Source: Harmothoe impar
Lineage: Eukaryota > Annelida > Polychaeta > Phyllodocida > Polynoidae
Reading direction: 5' to 3'
Assembly: GCA_947462335.1 (NCBI GenBank)
Contig: OX381707.1
Span: forward strand, 60,923,773 to 60,987,772
Length of the DNA stretch: 64,000 bases
Positions 9,001-17,290 of this stretch are shown piece after piece. Within the stretch, counting starts at the first letter, position 1; each line of letters begins with the position of its first letter. The notes beneath the pieces are model-generated. The model searched no databases. It had not been told where the DNA came from and saw only the letters and a program-made list of their open reading frames with translations. The position numbers and the translations under genes are program-made.

Positions 9001-10215
9001 CTACCTCTAAGTCAAGAGCTATTCGGTGTTCGATTTGCCCGGATCGCTGTTGATATCATTAGTGGTTTCAACACGACCCCCCGTGGGAATACCTGTATGA
9101 TGGTGGTACAGGACTACTATACCAAGTATGTCCAAGTATATCCGTTGGTAAATCATACAGCTGTTACCTGCGCAGAAGCACTTTTCGAGAATTGGATCCT
9201 CACGTGGGGAGGTCCTTTAATGCTTCACTCCGACCAGGGTCGTGAGTTTGAATCTCGACTGTGGGCAGAACTGTGTAGTAAAATACACATCTGCAAGACG
9301 CATACGAACCCCTACCGACCTCAATCGGATGGTATGGTGGAACGTTTCAATCGGACGTTGATCCAATGTCTCACGACAATGGTTAATGGGCACCGGGATG
9401 ATTGGGATGAGCACGCTCGCTATATCTCCCATGCTTACAATGCTACCGAACATGCGTCGACGGGCTGTACGCCTAATATGCTCGTAATGGGTGAAGACAT
9501 AGTCATGCCTAGTGACATGGTCTATGGAGTGCAGGGACACCAGCTCGAGCAACCCTGCACAGTGATGTTTGTTGAGTCACTTCGACAATCATTACGCGAG
9601 TCCTATGGAGTAGTAAGGGACAACTTGGAAAAATCTGCTAGTTTGCAGAAGGTGGGCTATGACACGGGCCTTAAACTCCGCCAATTTAAGGTGGGGGATA
9701 AGGTCGCGAGATTTAGCACACCAAATTCCAAAGTCAAGACCCTGTACTCCTGGGATGGTCCGCATACGGTTACTATGGTGGTTAGTGAAACTACTGTAGT
9801 AATACGGTTGCAAAAAGGGACTCTCACTAAATCACATGTGGCTAGACTCCGACCTTGGTATGGAGTTCCGTATATAGATGACGGTGAAGATTCCCTCGGT
9901 GCTGGTCGAGTACCAGCACCAACCGACCCTGCGCTACCGAAGATACCGAAGGCAGGACCAACGGTCATACCGTCGGTACCGACGGTAGCGCGCCGAAGGG
10001 GTCGTCCTAGGAAATTACCGATTGAACCACAGTCGTGTGTTACCAAGCCCAAGCGCGGTAGGCCTCGTAAAAAAGGGTCAGCTGTGCGTAAAGGACTAAC
10101 CGTAGGCACCGGTAAACAAAGCAAGGTGATACCTCCGGTGTCATCATTGCTGGACATACCGGTACAAGGTCTACGGAGGAGCACACGTGTCAGAGAGCGA
10201 GATAAAATTGTGTAA
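6076..10215 (+). CDS. Element 1 Pol (protease, RT, RNase H, integrase, AT-hook tail)
   Basis: The 1,379-residue polyprotein carries the enzymes in Ty3/Gypsy order. These are an aspartic protease (FLVDTGASHT, near 105), reverse transcriptase (YLDDIIVFG, near 535), RNase H (DTDASNTSIGAAL, near 687), and integrase with an HHCC finger (about 915-960) and the catalytic triad in DIISGFN, HSDQGREF and PYRPQSDGMVERFN (about 990-1090). The last 80 residues are unusual, with two AT-hook-like motifs (RRRGRPRKLP and KRGRPRKKG, about 1306-1335) that may bind AT-rich target DNA. The frame is -1 relative to gag and opens at 5974. The sequence GGAAAAC at 5983-5989 directly before the gag stop is not a perfect slippery heptamer, so frameshifting or re-initiation at the ATG at 6076 are both possible. 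No internal stop was found. Confidence 0.95.
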   Translation: MNQGRAEAEGSVQPVSIWQGGAGNDERNPEDSVVAGLEESWLESIAQSSVIQDSPSDPCWDYLLTKGVAMDGGGSPMLTSECVPLRGQRWYLSLVISGTRGEFLVDTGASHTLVDRRFMARLCNQPEAPLLGVKARTATGDSMQTYGRTVKPMLVDGKTYWICPTITDITDDGILGMDFAALYGVTMNTATGRLQIKHPYKQSVQCVLRNGSSVASVAQDTKLAAGHVSDVLVSCVGVQAKRPGMFEPEDQKLSELGLAGYHTYLANARWGVIPICNSSSREITLRKGTPIGNTTRAYGVDSLTTDFVEVGVVAGDSSHEEALAKSNLPKHLRSLLCESHLTTLESEMVANELAELSDAFAQPGDPLGRTNTVQHRVDTGDALPSRIPYRRLPMAKKSAMEAEVEKMLDEDVIQPSESPWSSPVVMVTKKDGSCRFCIDYRKLNGLTRKNAYPLPRIDECVESLGGAKWFCTLDLQSGYWQIGMDPRDREKTAFSTHMGLFEFNVMPFGLCNAPATFEAMMETMLRGLLWKKCLVYLDDIIVFGGSVEETLQNLQAVLKRILSYGLKLKPSKCKLFRKSVEYLGRIVSEHGIMADPHKIEVVQNWPRPMDTKEIRSFIGFCSYYRDFIPGFSRVAAPLQELMIGEKKAKAKIVWSPAAEQSFSELKRLFLETPVLHYPAPVGKFILDTDASNTSIGAALSQIQDGREVPLAFSSNSLSKTQRNYCTTKRELLAVVVYTKKYRHFLYGGNYLVRTDHSSLQWLLNFKDAEGMMGRWLNHLSEFGMTNEHIIHRSGVDHVNADSLSRYPIRNCHRVDCRDCGSHNAVIASVGAKVPNWTLNHLKDEQLADPAISRVYSLKLLGLSKPVRPALSLECKEVRQLLAQWDNLFIRNSVLCRWRVQPGRKRTAQSVVPLSLRLQLLNYCHGHRTSAHFGRQRTEAKIKSRYYWPGMTLDIRRWVRQCPQCCLSKPGPGIGKLPLSQELFGVRFARIAVDIISGFNTTPRGNTCMMVVQDYYTKYVQVYPLVNHTAVTCAEALFENWILTWGGPLMLHSDQGREFESRLWAELCSKIHICKTHTNPYRPQSDGMVERFNRTLIQCLTTMVNGHRDDWDEHARYISHAYNATEHASTGCTPNMLVMGEDIVMPSDMVYGVQGHQLEQPCTVMFVESLRQSLRESYGVVRDNLEKSASLQKVGYDTGLKLRQFKVGDKVARFSTPNSKVKTLYSWDGPHTVTMVVSETTVVIRLQKGTLTKSHVARLRPWYGVPYIDDGEDSLGAGRVPAPTDPALPKIPKAGPTVIPSVPTVARRRGRPRKLPIEPQSCVTKPKRGRPRKKGSAVRKGLTVGTGKQSKVIPPVSSLLDIPVQGLRRSTRVRERDKIV

Positions 10216-10897
10216 ACATTTTTTTCTTACCTTGTTGACGACATTTAGCTGCTGGCTTGATTAAATTTCCCTGGACAGTTCCGTACTGGGCCGGTGGTCA
10301 TTGGCCCGGTACTCGATCACCAAAACACAACGAGAAGAGACGGGTTATCCGGTGTGGTTATCCGTTGGAGGTAGAAAAGCACGTGTTCAGGGCGGGTGGC
10401 TGGCTTTGCCGATTAGTTCTAAGTATGGGATTAGTTTTGACCACATATTGCTTAGTAACACGCTGCTGTGTATATCCTCTAATACCGGTATATCATTCCC
10501 GGGTTTTCCGGTGGCTCCGCCACGAAAATTGTAAACAACAGTCGGAGTTCCCACCGTCGGATATGCCAGACGTGGGAAGGGCGCTGCCCGCGTCACCTGA
10601 TCGATTTCTCCCGCCAAATGAGCCGTGAGAAATTGGGTCACCTCGGCGCGTCTTCGAGACGCGACCCCTGATTGGCTGAGAAGCCGGTCAAGGGGCGTGG
10701 TCACGGGGGACGGGTGGGGTATATAAGCCCCACAGGCGGCCAGGCTTCTTCAGATCAACACGTTTGCCCGTAGGGTAGCGTGTTGATCAGTGGTGCCTAG
10801 GTCTGCCCGGCAGTACCTACACTGTTGTTTTACTTGCTGTGCTACTAAAGGCTCGGGTGAGTGAACCGTGAGGTTCACCTACGCCTGAGCTAACAGT
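10216..10897 (+). promoter_or_regulatory. Internal promoter and leader for the third ORF of element 1
   Basis: This stretch separates pol from the third ORF and has a complete core promoter layout. It contains a GC/KLF-type GGGGCGTGG (10692-10700), TATATAAG at 10720-10727, and a predicted start near 10750. The first bases of the predicted leader form a 10-bp stem (10753-10762 with 10779-10788, GATCAACACG/CGTGTTGATC), and a second, imperfect hairpin lies at about 10851-10890. A near-match to the ACCGWCGGT motif lies at 10553-10561. The ORF starts at the ATG at 10898. The promoter call is inference from sequence alone. Confidence 0.6.
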
Positions 10898-13312
10898 ATG
10901 GCAGCCCGTGTAGATGGCACATGCACGGCCCCGAAGAAGGCTGAGGCCTCCGACGGGGATGACCGAGTTCTCGAGTCTGACACGGAAATGGACACTACCG
11001 GTGCTCCAACCGTCGGTCAAGGCTCGGCTTCGGTACCAGCTGAACCTAACCCTGAGGGGTCGGGTGATGTTGTTCCGAAAACAGAACCTGGTCTGGGTGG
11101 TAGTAATACCAACCAGGAGGAGAACCCTGCAGGGGGATCTTCTCCGAAACCCGCCGGTGTATTGGCACAAGAACCGACGGTCCCTGATGGTGATTCATCA
11201 GACGGGTCCACGGTTCGTGCTAAGACCAAACGGAAGCGGAAGCGTAAGAGGAGGATTACATCTTCCCCTGAAACTCCTGCTACCGAAGAGGTCGCACCGA
11301 CTGAGGCAGATAGGCTCAAAGCTGTTGCTGATAGAGTGTCCAAGGCGGAAGCCGAGGGATGGTCTGTTGCAGAGAGCAGAGCCAATCGCCGCCTCCGCGC
11401 CAAGGCAGCGCATGTTCGTCTAAACCTGTGTCTCCGTGATGATGACCGGAAGAACCTGAGCCTTTCTGATTTACTTCAGGAAAATGGCAAAATGGCTCTT
11501 CCTGCACCTCACACGACCGAGGGTTCAGACGACGAAGACTGGTTGACAGGTGATTCCCACCCCATTGACTGGTACCTCGTGTACCTCAGGGCAGTGTTGG
11601 AAGGGAATAAACCTAACATCCATAGGTCATGCCGTCCCAAGCTGAAATATGCTTGGAAGAACTACGTGCCAGGGGATCCCTGCCCGTATGTTCGCTGTCA
11701 GCGCCTGAAGGGGGCTTCGACAGCTGCAAAACGGTGGCCGAACCTGTTCAAGTTCGCCCGTCATTTAGTAGAGAAGCACATGAATGTGCGTCCCTACTTG
11801 TACTGTGTGAGTGGGAGTACTAGTACTTCCTGCCCTGAGTACAGTGACGGGGAGCTATTCCGTTGCCAACGGAGGGCTGGTTTGGTAAGGCATCTTTGCG
11901 ACAATAAGGGCGTTCACAAGCGCACTATTAGTCGTGGAGTTGAGGCTGCACTGAAGGTTTGGGGGTGCCACAAACGTGTAGGGAATCTACAGTATAAGTG
12001 GCGAACCAACAAACTTAAACAGTGGAATTACCTCACGGAGGCTGACTGGGAGAGATTGTGTAAGGGCGCCAAGTGCGAACAAACCGATCTCGGGCCAGAA
12101 ACAGAAACTCCGATGCCCACTGTCAGAAAGGATACCCCTCCTAAGAAGAAGAAAGATCTGAAAAGGGGCCGCCAGTCATCCAAAGATGATACCAAAGGTG
12201 GACGTGACCGTTCCCGCAGTGAACCTGCGAAGAAACGTGTCGCCACCGCCACGGTAACATCTGAGGTCGACCGTAGCCAAGCCGTCGGTACCGTCACGGT
12301 ATCTTCGGTTGCATTGCCCTCGGTTGCTGATCAACTGCCCAGGCAGGAGAGACAGAAACTGGGTGATGCACTGGCTATTGTTCAGAACTCATTGGGTGAC
12401 GAGCAGGCGGGTCAGGTTGCTGCTGACTATGTCAAGCAGTACAAGTGGAGCCAGAAGCAAAAGAAAGCTTCAGCTCCACAGGAGAGTATCTCACCTATCA
12501 GTGACGCTGAACAGGTAGAGGTACAACAGCCGGATGGGGCGTCAGCCCAGCCGACTGCTCCACCCCAGCACGGAGCAACCTCTGACCCCGCAAGGGATGA
12601 CGAGGTGACTCCAGTACCTGAGCACAGGGCTGTTGACGAAGGGCTAGCAGGGTTACCTGTGTTGCCTGGAGATGGTCCTGCTTTTGACACTGGATTCTCT
12701 GACACTCTAGTCCCCGGATTTGAGTGCTACAGAGCTAAGATGGCTGAAAACGCAAGTAAGCTACTCCAGTTTCAGGTTTCTTTCTTGGAGAAGTCCTACT
12801 TTGAGCAGTACAAGTTGCTCAGAGAACAGGCTATCCGGGAAGGGAAAGCTTGGGTTGCTGAACGCACCAGAGTCCTTGCCGAGCGTGAGGCGAGTCTGGA
12901 GCAAGATCATGCCCTCTGGAGGGCTACGATCGAACAGCTTGAATCAAGGTTGACAACTTGTGACGCCAAGTTCTTCCGGCAGTTCGGGCTAAAGCTGACA
13001 GAGTGGGAGAGAACTGGTTTTCCAGATCTCCAGTCCAGGTTGGGGCTTGCCGCAAGGCCTGCTCCTCCTGTGACCCCGGTACTGTCAGTACACCCACCTA
13101 GGTATGAGATGCCATTTTCTTTCATGGCACAATCTACCCGGGTGGTCAGTGGCGGGGAGCCTACTGCGGCGCCGAGTACCCTCTCGGTAGCCCCAGGTGG
13201 AGCCCTTCCTCTCCAGGTGGAGGCTGCTGTGGTTTACACCACGGAGGCCCCTCCTGGAGGAAGTCCTGATGGGGAAGGAAAGCCATCCGGCGGTGTCCCT
13301 ATGGACACCTAA
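10898..13312 (+). CDS. Element 1 third ORF: putative nuclear DNA-binding accessory protein
   Basis: I do not recognise this 804-residue protein. It sits where env would be, but has no signal peptide, membrane segment or cleavage site. An acidic Ser/Pro-rich N-terminus is followed by a strongly basic run KRKRKRKRR (about 111), a likely nuclear signal. Residues about 260-350 hold Cys/His clusters resembling two C2H2-like fingers (CPYVRC ... RHLVEKH, then FRCQRRAGLVRHL). A second basic block, PKKKKDLKRGRQ, lies near 414. Low-complexity sequence separates this from an amphipathic, probably coiled-coil segment at about 611-690 and a Pro/Gly-rich end. It contains two perfect ACCGWCGGT motifs in its coding DNA. 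The intact length argues for selection. My inference is a nuclear regulator or targeting factor; a derived Gag-like protein is the alternative. Confidence 0.75.
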   Translation: MAARVDGTCTAPKKAEASDGDDRVLESDTEMDTTGAPTVGQGSASVPAEPNPEGSGDVVPKTEPGLGGSNTNQEENPAGGSSPKPAGVLAQEPTVPDGDSSDGSTVRAKTKRKRKRKRRITSSPETPATEEVAPTEADRLKAVADRVSKAEAEGWSVAESRANRRLRAKAAHVRLNLCLRDDDRKNLSLSDLLQENGKMALPAPHTTEGSDDEDWLTGDSHPIDWYLVYLRAVLEGNKPNIHRSCRPKLKYAWKNYVPGDPCPYVRCQRLKGASTAAKRWPNLFKFARHLVEKHMNVRPYLYCVSGSTSTSCPEYSDGELFRCQRRAGLVRHLCDNKGVHKRTISRGVEAALKVWGCHKRVGNLQYKWRTNKLKQWNYLTEADWERLCKGAKCEQTDLGPETETPMPTVRKDTPPKKKKDLKRGRQSSKDDTKGGRDRSRSEPAKKRVATATVTSEVDRSQAVGTVTVSSVALPSVADQLPRQERQKLGDALAIVQNSLGDEQAGQVAADYVKQYKWSQKQKKASAPQESISPISDAEQVEVQQPDGASAQPTAPPQHGATSDPARDDEVTPVPEHRAVDEGLAGLPVLPGDGPAFDTGFSDTLVPGFECYRAKMAENASKLLQFQVSFLEKSYFEQYKLLREQAIREGKAWVAERTRVLAEREASLEQDHALWRATIEQLESRLTTCDAKFFRQFGLKLTEWERTGFPDLQSRLGLAARPAPPVTPVLSVHPPRYEMPFSFMAQSTRVVSGGEPTAAPSTLSVAPGGALPLQVEAAVVYTTEAPPGGSPDGEGKPSGGVPMDT

Positions 13313-14245
13313 GGATGGTCCCCTGTCAGGCCCTCTGGGGTGCACTGTTCCGCCCCTCGGAGGTAAAACTAAACCATCGACGCAGCTACACGCCCCTGGA
13401 CAACCGAAGCAGACCGACGGTGCTGTCGTGACTTAACCTAGTCACTACTGCCACCACACTGGAAGCAGCCTGATGTCTTCAACCGTGGTTTACTACTAAG
13501 CCACAACCGTCGGTGCTCTACTACTGTCCAGGGCTCCTGATCCGGTGGTCACATTCTACTATTGTGACCTATGAACTATTATATGGATCATCCTCCTGTG
13601 ATAATTATTTATAGGGAGGCACGGACCTACCTTTTTATATTTATATTTCACAAGAGATGGAAGTACTATACCGGTACTGGACTCTATCCATCTCTACCAC
13701 CATAAACTGCTAGGTACTGGAGTACCGCCCCTAATAAGGATGACGATCTATCCCACCTTATTTAGGATACGCTAATATGGATTTTTATATATAAACTTTT
13801 CTACGCCAAAGGAAGTGGGAACTGCTATAGTTCCAATTATAAAACTTTTCTTCGCCAAAGGAAGTGAGAGCTATTATAGATCTATTATTTATATATAAGG
13901 ACACTAACTCCACACGGATTCGCACCATTGCTGAATGAAGTAGGTGATGTGTTGAGTTTCCAAGGTGGTTATTTGGTGCCTTTACTTTTAACTGATACTA
14001 GTCTAGGACTATCAGTTGGACAGTTTTTATATCATGTGCCTACGGGACTATGGTTTGATACCAAAGACTATATTGTTGATATAAACTGTTATATACATGT
14101 TAACCTGGTTGTTCATGTATGTATGCCTGTTGTTACTATGAGTAGAAATGTTACTTGTTGATAAATAGATATACGTGGTATATAATGTATCCAAGAGGTA
14201 TTATTATTATAAAACCAACCCTTCCTACATTCTAAAGGGGGGTAG
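13313..14245 (+). other. 3' non-coding region of element 1
   Basis: About 930 bp lie between the third ORF and the 3' LTR. Visible features are two perfect ACCGWCGGT motifs (13413-13421, 13506-13514), a weak hairpin (AGATGGA ... TCCATCT, about 13654-13692), and a 25-bp direct repeat at 13793-13817 and 13842-13866 with one mismatch (core ACTTTTCTACGCCAAAGGA). I see no ORF worth calling. Confidence 0.65.
14234..14245 (+). other. Polypurine tract of element 1
   Basis: AAAGGGGGGTAG lies directly before the 3' LTR. This is the normal position and composition for the plus-strand DNA primer. Confidence 0.75.
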
Positions 14246-14791
14246 TGTAACGGGTTGACTATAAAGTCTAACTGTTATTGTTGTATATCTATTGTATGTT
14301 GTATGATGTAAGACAACACGGTTCTATTGTGTTTAATAACTGTTTTATTCATCTAACTAGTATCGTCGGTTCGTTACATACACCGACTCCTCTAGTTCGG
14401 TTATCTATACGGTAGTGTATCGGTACCACCTTCGGTTACCGTCGGTAGTTGTTACATAAGCATTTTACATAACTAAACCTAACAGGTGGCGCTGCTAGTA
14501 CGGTCACGTGGCTATGCAGCGCTGTATATAAGACGGCTACTTCTCCATTGGAAGTCAGTCAGGTTTGGGACTGTCGTGACATGACCACCCTGTGCTCACG
14601 GGCTTAACTCTATGCTATAGGGTTGCCCACTGTATTATATATCTGTTCTGATCTTGTATATCCGCTGGTTATACTTGTACTATAATACCCAAGAGTTACC
14701 TTTACAATAAAGTCGCCGTATATTAAAGTCTAATTTACCTTGTCTGGTTTTTGTACTCAAGTGTTACATACGTAGTAAGAGACCAACTACA
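14246..14791 (+). repeat. 3' LTR of element 1
   Basis: Same length as the 5' copy and no difference found by eye. The polyadenylation signal AATAAA falls at 14706-14711 and the ACCGTCGGT motif at 14438-14446. The copy is preceded directly by the polypurine tract at 14234-14245 and followed by the CTAT target duplication. Confidence 0.95.
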
Positions 14792-15908
14792 CTATTGATG
14801 GAGTTGTTACTGTCAATGATGAAGTATTGATGAATTATGAAGGATTTCCCTGCATTATTCATGGTGTGAGGGCATGGAGTTTTTGAGACTCGGCATGGCT
14901 GTGTTTATGTCCATATAACACTGTTGTGATGTCTTCCTTGATCTGTACTTCCACTTATTCACTCTACTATCTGATGTATATCGCATTGTTAGTGATGATA
15001 ACCACAAAGGATGACTTTTGTATTGAATCATGAAAATACACCTGTATCCATTTCGAAGAGCAATCGGCAGACCTTTATCATTTACCGCAATTGGTGTTTT
15101 CAGCAAACCTTGTTAAACAAAATCACTATTACCAGACATGCGCTGTTCATTTTAGGTACTTTCGTTGGAAACAAGCCTGATGAGTATAATCATATGTGAA
15201 ATAGGGGGACAGTCTAATTACGACTGATGCTATCAGATTTCGAAATACACGTACCTAAATAAGAAAATCAAGGATCTCCAGTAATGACACGATGCTGAAA
15301 GTCATACCTACACTGTAAAGATATTCCATTGAATGTACAGAAAATCAATATAAAATTTTACGGTGCATCACCATAATATATGATTATGGTGGGTCAATGT
15401 AAAATCGAATAATTTTACTTTGAATTATCCATAATCCAGTACAGTGAAACACAGTTTTTTATCATTATTTTGAAACACTGTTTATTTTACGGTAAAGCTA
15501 TGCTTAAGTTGAGGAGATTTTCATAGATGCTATGAACACCACTTCCGTGGGGATAAGAAATATTTATACAGACACAGCTGTAAGGTTTACTCTGTAGCCA
15601 TCCTAGAGTGACTTCTACTCATAGACTGACATAACAAAGTGTCATGACGCATTCTATAAGGCTCTCATAGACTAACTACTAATGATTAGGCCTGAAGTCT
15701 TGACACTAAGATGATATTGCTGATTGGAAATGGTATACCAAAGTCGGGCATGGAACCATATTGAGCATGGAGTGATGAACTGAATAACGCTGGGAACTGA
15801 ATAAAACTGAGATAAATGAGTCAGATACACAAAATACCATTATAATTATTGTCTATAGGCACTGTATTAAAGTGACATTGATGTTCCATATTCTGTAAGA
15901 ATATCAGT

Positions 15909-16023
15909 GATTCACTGGTACCACTGGGTGCCAGACTTCACCGTTATCATTATGGTGAACTTCAAACAATGGTCACCATTATTTTTAGGGTGAAAGTCCG
16001 GCACCCAGTGGTGCCAGTGAATC
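15909..16023. mobile_element. Foldback MITE, 115 bp
   Basis: The left end GATTCACTGGTACCACTGGG is mirrored by CCCAGTGGTGCCAGTGAATC at the right end. Pairing continues inward (TGCCAGACTTCACC with GGTGAAAGTCCGGCA) for about 35 bp. No coding content. Confidence 0.78.
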
Positions 16024-16969
16024 TCTGTTATTTCAATGGAATTTTTTAATAATGTATTTGCATAATGTTTTTATATTCCTGCTGTCACCAGGGTAATTTG
16101 AGCATAGGCGGAGGATTGCAGTTTTTGGGAATTGTTTTGCAACTAGTTCATAATAATAATCACTCACTGATAATGCTGATAATTGGCAAATAAGCTCTAA
16201 ATGCATTGTATCCAATGATAAATGGGGATAATTATTCATTCAAAGTTTCGCTCAAGAAAGAATTTTGACGGTTTGTTTTTAGTAGTTTTGAGTAACTGAT
16301 GGTAAATTAGGACAATTATCTCCCACTTTGAGACTTGAGTTATGGGATGGTGTCATATACATGCTAATCTTAGAAAACATTCTCATTGTATTCTACATAG
16401 ACATCTATCCTAGAACACGTTATCATGTATTTAGCACTCTTTTGCAATCCTGGTGCCCCCTGTGGCCAAAACCAGATCTAAGAATCCCCCGCTGATATGT
16501 CCTTTTTGTAAATGGCTGAATTAATTTTTCCAGAAATGTATTTCTTAAGTTACCTGTAGCCTACACTGTGCCCTCTGGAAGGCCTCTCTTCAGTTCTATG
16601 TTACACGTACTTAGCTAGCTGTTAATTCATAGGGGGGGTGTAGTGGGGAATGGCTATAAGATTACAGCGGATTTGTAATTTTGAGACTCCAGGAGCGTCC
16701 TATGGCTTCGCTGATTAGATCTTTCACATATATCATAATATCTGAGGAGGAAGGGGGTGCGAGCTTTCAGGCCCTACACATCTGACGCTGTCTCTTGCTG
16801 CGAGTATAGCTTTATTATAGCAGTAATCAAAGCTGACAGCAATGCCCTGTCTATAATCATTATCATGAAAGAGGTGAATTAATATTCAGGAAGATCTGAT
16901 TTTGGTTATATCACTTAATGCATTGATTTCTATGATCCACAGAAAGTAGATAAAATTCTCAGGACTTAC

Positions 16970-17290
16970 CTGATTGGGAGTCCTGTCTCTTGGTGGATGA
17001 TGGTCATCTCTGCCATGAAACACCAGCGCGTCAGATGTGAGAGGGTCCTCTCTCTGGGTGGAGAGTCTACAGGGGACATCACACTGTTCTACCATGGCTG
17101 TCTCTCTTCCCTCCAGGATATGCTTCCAGGCACTGTCACCAAAGAAGGAGTTCCAGAACACAATTCTCTTCTCATTGCTGTCATATGTTTGTTGAAGGGG
17201 GTGTGGTACTGGTAGTTGGAAGATGAGCAACAGTCCAGCTAGTGCCACAACAGTAAGGGTAGTTGTAGTGATGCGTTTTGGATTGTCCAT
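16970..17290 (-). CDS. Alpha-1,3-fucosyltransferase (GT10), coding exon 1 (membrane anchor and N-terminal domain)
   Basis: This exon encodes 107 residues beginning MDNPKR. A single hydrophobic segment at residues 7-28 follows (TTLTVVALAGLLLIFQLPV), so the protein is a type II Golgi membrane protein with a six-residue cytosolic tail. After a short stem comes a GT10 N-terminal region with SDALVFHGRD and RTPNQ, which lines up with the start of exon 2 at 1592. The exon ends at a perfect CAG|GTAAGT donor at 16969. Joined, the two exons give 376 residues, normal for the family. Just upstream of the ATG, the minus strand reads like an acceptor (GACATTGCCAG), so a non-coding 5' exon is possible. No other coding exon is needed between the two. 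Confidence 0.87.

Larger units (their letters stand above)
3231..14791 (+). mobile_element. Element 1: complete Ty3/Gypsy-like LTR retrotransposon with three ORFs
   Basis: The 11,561-bp element is bounded by two 546-bp LTRs that I could not tell apart by reading, beginning TGTAACGGGT and ending CAACTACA. CTAT lies directly outside both ends (3227-3230 and 14792-14795), a 4-bp target duplication as is usual for Ty3/Gypsy integrases. Between the LTRs are a primer-binding site, gag, pol in the -1 frame relative to gag, a third ORF with its own TATA box, a 930-bp 3' region and a polypurine tract. All three reading frames are intact, and with matching LTRs this points to a recent and possibly still active insertion. 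It lies antisense inside the fucosyltransferase intron. Confidence 0.95.
1593..16969 (-). other. Single large intron of the fucosyltransferase gene
   Basis: The intron is 15.4 kb and bounded by GT (16969-16968) and AG (1594-1593) on the minus strand, phase 0. Three quarters of it is the complete LTR retrotransposon at 3231-14791, which lies antisense to the gene. The rest holds inverted-repeat elements (1637-1755, 1766-1885, 2656-3012, 15909-16023) and ordinary AT-rich sequence. I see no further exon and no other gene. Between 14792 and 16969 only the foldback at 15909-16023 stands out. Confidence 0.82.

Noticed and set aside
9657..10184. 175-codon minus-strand ORF opposite the end of pol of element 1
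   Set aside because: It overlaps the well-supported Pol tail completely and has no recognisable content or promoter.
13928..14161. 77-codon ORF in the 3' region of element 1
   Set aside because: Short, AT-rich, no recognisable domain, and located in the part of the element expected to be untranslated.
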